A DNA stretch of 64,000 bases from Bacteroidetes bacterium HGW-Bacteroidetes-2 (GTDB lineage: Bacteria > Bacteroidota > Bacteroidia > Flavobacteriales > Flavobacteriaceae): positions 1-64,000 of the forward strand of contig PHDJ01000006.1 in the NCBI GenBank assembly GCA_002842575.1, in the 5' to 3' direction. Below are positions 61,248 through 64,000 of this stretch, piece after piece (the first letter of the stretch is position 1; each line of letters opens with the position of its first letter). The position numbers were made by a program, and so were the translations under genes. A model generated the notes under the pieces. The model was given only the letters and a program-made list of their open reading frames with translations, had not been told where the DNA came from and did no database searches.

Positions 61248-61877
61248 CTATTTACTTAAGTTTGATTCAATTCCTTCCAAAGAACCTTCTAATAGCACTA
61301 AGCTATTTGCGTTTAAAATTTTGTAAGTACTTAATTCTGAATTTATTAAGACTTCGGTGCCTTTTAAATTGCGCGAGGACAAATATACATTATTATTTAA
61401 CTCTCCCAACACAAACAAAGATTTTTTGTTTTCTAAACCTAAAGTCTTTAAAAGACTGGTAAAATTCTTTGTTCTTGGTGTGTCAAATTGAAAATCTTCT
61501 AGTACATAAATAGCTTTGTCGTTTGCTTTCATCGTTAATGCCGATTTTCTTGCTAAACGCTTTAGGCTTTTATTAAGTTTGAAAGAGTAGCTTCTTGGTC
61601 TTGGACCAAATACCCTACCTCCACCTTTAAACAATGGGTTTTTAATGTTACCAGCACGTGCAGTACCCGTTCCCTTTTGTTTTTTTATTTTTCTTGTACT
61701 ACCTTTAATTTCTGCTCTTTCTTTAGATTTGTGCGTTCCTTGTCTTTGGTTAGCCAAGTATTGCTTTACATCTAAGTAAACTGCATGATTGTTAGGTTCT
61801 ATTTCAAAAACATCTTTAGAAAGGGTTACCTCTCTACCTGTTTCTTTTCCGTTAATATCTAATACCGCTACCTTCAT
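61248..61877 (-). CDS. rplD: 50S ribosomal protein L4
   Basis: [17 protein letters not shown] (internal Met chosen; its ATG overlaps the rplC stop); GTGTARAGNIKNPLFKGGGRVFGPRPRSY. Confidence 0.97.
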   Translation of the reverse strand: MKVAVLDINGKETGREVTLSKDVFEIEPNNHAVYLDVKQYLANQRQGTHKSKERAEIKGSTRKIKKQKGTGTARAGNIKNPLFKGGGRVFGPRPRSYSFKLNKSLKRLARKSALTMKANDKAIYVLEDFQFDTPRTKNFTSLLKTLGLENKKSLFVLGELNNNVYLSSRNLKGTEVLINSELSTYKILNANSLVLLEGSLEGIESNLSK

Positions 61878-62488
61878 TATTTCTGAATAATTACATAAGC
61901 GTTTTTGTGACCTGGAACACATCCTTTAACCACAAGCAAGTTCTTTTCTGGAACTACTTTTAAAACTCTTAAATTTTCAACTTTAACTTTATCACCACCC
62001 ATTCTACCTGCCATTCGCATTCCTTTGAATACTCTTGCAGGATACGATGCAGCTCCTATAGAACCTGGTGCTCTTAAACGGTTGTGTTGACCGTGAGTGG
62101 CTTGACCTACTCCGGCAAAACCGTGTCGTTTTACTACCCCTTGAAATCCTTTTCCTTTTGAGATTCCGGAAATATCCACAAATTCTCCTTCGATAAATTG
62201 ATTTACAGTGATGGTATCACCTAATTTAAAATTTTCTTCAAATCCTTGGAATTCTACGACTTTCCGTTTTGCAACGGTTCCTGCTTTTTTTGCATGCCCT
62301 TCAGCAGCTTTATTTACAGTCTTTTTGTCATCGAAACCAAGTTGAAGAGCCTCATACCCGTCAACCTCTTTGGTTCTGACTTGGGTAACTACACATGGTC
62401 CTGCTTCTATAACGGTGCAAGGAATATTTTTTCCTTTCTCGTCAAAGATGCTGGTCATGCCTACTTTTCTTCCAATTAACCCAGACAT
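61877..62488 (-). CDS. rplC: 50S ribosomal protein L3
   Basis: [52 protein letters not shown]. Confidence 0.98.
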   Translation of the reverse strand: MSGLIGRKVGMTSIFDEKGKNIPCTVIEAGPCVVTQVRTKEVDGYEALQLGFDDKKTVNKAAEGHAKKAGTVAKRKVVEFQGFEENFKLGDTITVNQFIEGEFVDISGISKGKGFQGVVKRHGFAGVGQATHGQHNRLRAPGSIGAASYPARVFKGMRMAGRMGGDKVKVENLRVLKVVPEKNLLVVKGCVPGHKNAYVIIQK

Positions 62489-62613
62489 ATTTATTTAATT
62501 ATTAATTAATACTCGTTTTTATTCTACTTATTTTAAAAAAAATAGGGTCAAAATACTTTCAACCCTGAATGTATTTTTCCGTTTTTCCTTCGCTCGCAGC
62601 TCTGGACATGTAG

Positions 62614-62689
62614 GATTGAAGACTATGGTTTTATGATTTCTGATATAAGATTTATATTTATTTAAATCTTATATCCTTAATCTTCAATC
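62614..62689. repeat. Nested inverted repeat in the rpsJ-rplC spacer (outer gattgaaga/tcttcaatc, inner gatataagattta/taaatcttatatc)
   Basis: Two nested perfect stems of 9 and 13 bp. Confidence 0.8.
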
Positions 62690-62701
62690 GGAATTTAATT
62701 A

Positions 62702-63007
62702 TCACACTTTAATTTCAACTTCTACTCCACTTGGTAGCTCTAATTTCATTAAAGCGTCAATGGTTTTTGAAGAGGAACTATAAATATCAAGCAATCTTTT
62801 ATAAGAGCTCAATTGAAATTGTTCTCTAGATTTCTTGTTCACGTGTGGAGAACGCAATACAGTAAAGATTTTTTTATTGGTTGGTAACGGAATTGGTCCT
62901 GTTACTATTGCTCCTGTACTCTTTACGGTTTTTACGATTTTTTCAGCAGATTTGTCCACCAAATTGTAATCGTAAGATTTAAGTTTTATTCTGATTTTCT
63001 GACTCAT
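62702..63007 (-). CDS. rpsJ: 30S ribosomal protein S10
   Basis: [43 protein letters not shown]. Confidence 0.98.
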   Translation of the reverse strand: MSQKIRIKLKSYDYNLVDKSAEKIVKTVKSTGAIVTGPIPLPTNKKIFTVLRSPHVNKKSREQFQLSSYKRLLDIYSSSSKTIDALMKLELPSGVEVEIKV

Positions 63008-63018
63008 CTCTGTTAAAA

Positions 63019-64000
63019 TTAAGCGTTAGCTCCTTTTGTTTTTTTAATTACTTCCTCAGATATGTTTGAAGGAGTTTCTGCATAATGTGAAAATTCCATT
63101 GTAGAAGTTGCTCTTCCTGAGGATAAAGTTCTCAACGTAGTTACATATCCAAACATTTCGGATAATGGAACGGTTGCTTTGATGGTTTTAGCTCCTGCAC
63201 GATCGCCCATATCACTTACTTGACCACGACGACGGTTAAGATCTCCAACAATATCTCCCATATTTTCTTCTGGGGTAATAACTTCTATTTTCATTATGGG
63301 TTCAAGAATTACAGAACCGGCAGCTTTAGCAGCGGCTTTGTATCCCATTTTTGCAGCAAGTTCAAAAGACAATGAATCAGAATCCACAGGGTGAAAAGAT
63401 CCATCCTTAAGAGTAATTTTCATACTATCCATTTCAAATCCAGCAAGAGGGCCATTTTTCATGGCTTCTTTAAATCCTTTTTCAATAGCTGGAACATATT
63501 CTTTAGGCACATTACCACCTTTAATTACATTCACAAATTCTAAACCTATTTTTCCTTCTTCTGCAGGTTCCATAGTAAATACAATATCTGCAAATTTACC
63601 ACGACCTCCAGATTGTTTTTTGTAAACCTCTCTGTGATTTGCTGTTTTTGTAATTGCTTCTTTATATTCCACTTGTGGTTCTCCTTGGTTTACTTCTACT
63701 TTAAATTCGCGACGTAATCTGTCAACGATGATATCTAAGTGAAGCTCTCCCATTCCGGAAATAATAGTTTGTCCGGATGCTTCGTCAGTTCTAACTGTAA
63801 ATGTTGGATCTTCTTCTGCAAGTTTAGACAATGCCATCCCTAATTTATCTACATCCACTTTTGTTTTTGGCTCTATTGCGATTCCGATAACAGGGTCTGG
63901 AAAAACCATACTTTCTAAAACGATAGGGAATTTTTCAGCAGATAAGGTGTCTCCTGTTTTTATATCTTTAAACCCAACGGCAGCTCCAATATCTCCTGCT
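63019..64000 (-). CDS. fusA: Elongation factor G (partial; continues beyond the right edge)
   Basis: [54 protein letters not shown]; ends ...[12 protein letters not shown]; the frame is open to the window edge. Confidence 0.96.
   Translation of the reverse strand, partial: AGDIGAAVGFKDIKTGDTLSAEKFPIVLESMVFPDPVIGIAIEPKTKVDVDKLGMALSKLAEEDPTFTVRTDEASGQTIISGMGELHLDIIVDRLRREFKVEVNQGEPQVEYKEAITKTANHREVYKKQSGGRGKFADIVFTMEPAEEGKIGLEFVNVIKGGNVPKEYVPAIEKGFKEAMKNGPLAGFEMDSMKITLKDGSFHPVDSDSLSFELAAKMGYKAAAKAAGSVILEPIMKIEVITPEENMGDIVGDLNRRRGQVSDMGDRAGAKTIKATVPLSEMFGYVTTLRTLSSGRATSTMEFSHYAETPSNISEEVIKKTKGANA

Noticed and set aside
49272-62479. Numerous plus-strand ORFs of 60-120 aa across the ribosomal operon
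   Set aside because: All are antisense to highly conserved ribosomal protein genes and show no family resemblance.

Overview
This window comes from a Bacteroidota chromosome, most likely a Flavobacteriaceae-type marine or aquatic flavobacterium. The assignment rests on low GC, TTG/TAnnTTTG-type promoters, an ssrA tag ending in NYALAA, a T9SS type A sorting domain and FecI/FecR/TonB-receptor organisation. The right quarter (48.6-64 kb, minus strand) is the S10-spc-alpha ribosomal superoperon, fusA(partial)-rpsJ-rplC ... secY-infA-rpmJ-rpsM-rpsK-rpsD-rpoA-rplQ. Upstream of it lie carA, eno, gltA and two amidinotransferase-fold enzymes. The left part contains a DUF3857-like pseudogene, two saccharopine-dehydrogenase-type genes, the tmRNA gene ssrA, a degenerate IS4-like element with perfect 18-bp terminal repeats, and a FabH-like gene. 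The most interesting locus is 11014-20430, a seven-gene complex-I/group-4-hydrogenase-like operon (two tandem HyfB-type subunits, HyfC, HyfE, HyfF, large subunit, ferredoxin-small-subunit fusion). Its large subunit lacks all Ni-binding cysteines, and its small subunit has lost most ligands of the proximal [4Fe-4S] cluster. It therefore resembles the cofactor-depleted 'energy-converting hydrogenase related' (Ehr) complexes rather than a hydrogenase. Other notable items are a six-copy 16-aa repeat secreted protein, a 10-bp tandem repeat just before a ClC channel start codon, a 43-bp tandem duplication of the carA 3' end, a poly-T frameshift in a membrane protein gene, and quasi-palindromic spacers inside the ribosomal operon. 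No CRISPR array, rRNA or canonical tRNA gene was seen. All family assignments come from reading the protein sequences; no database search was run.
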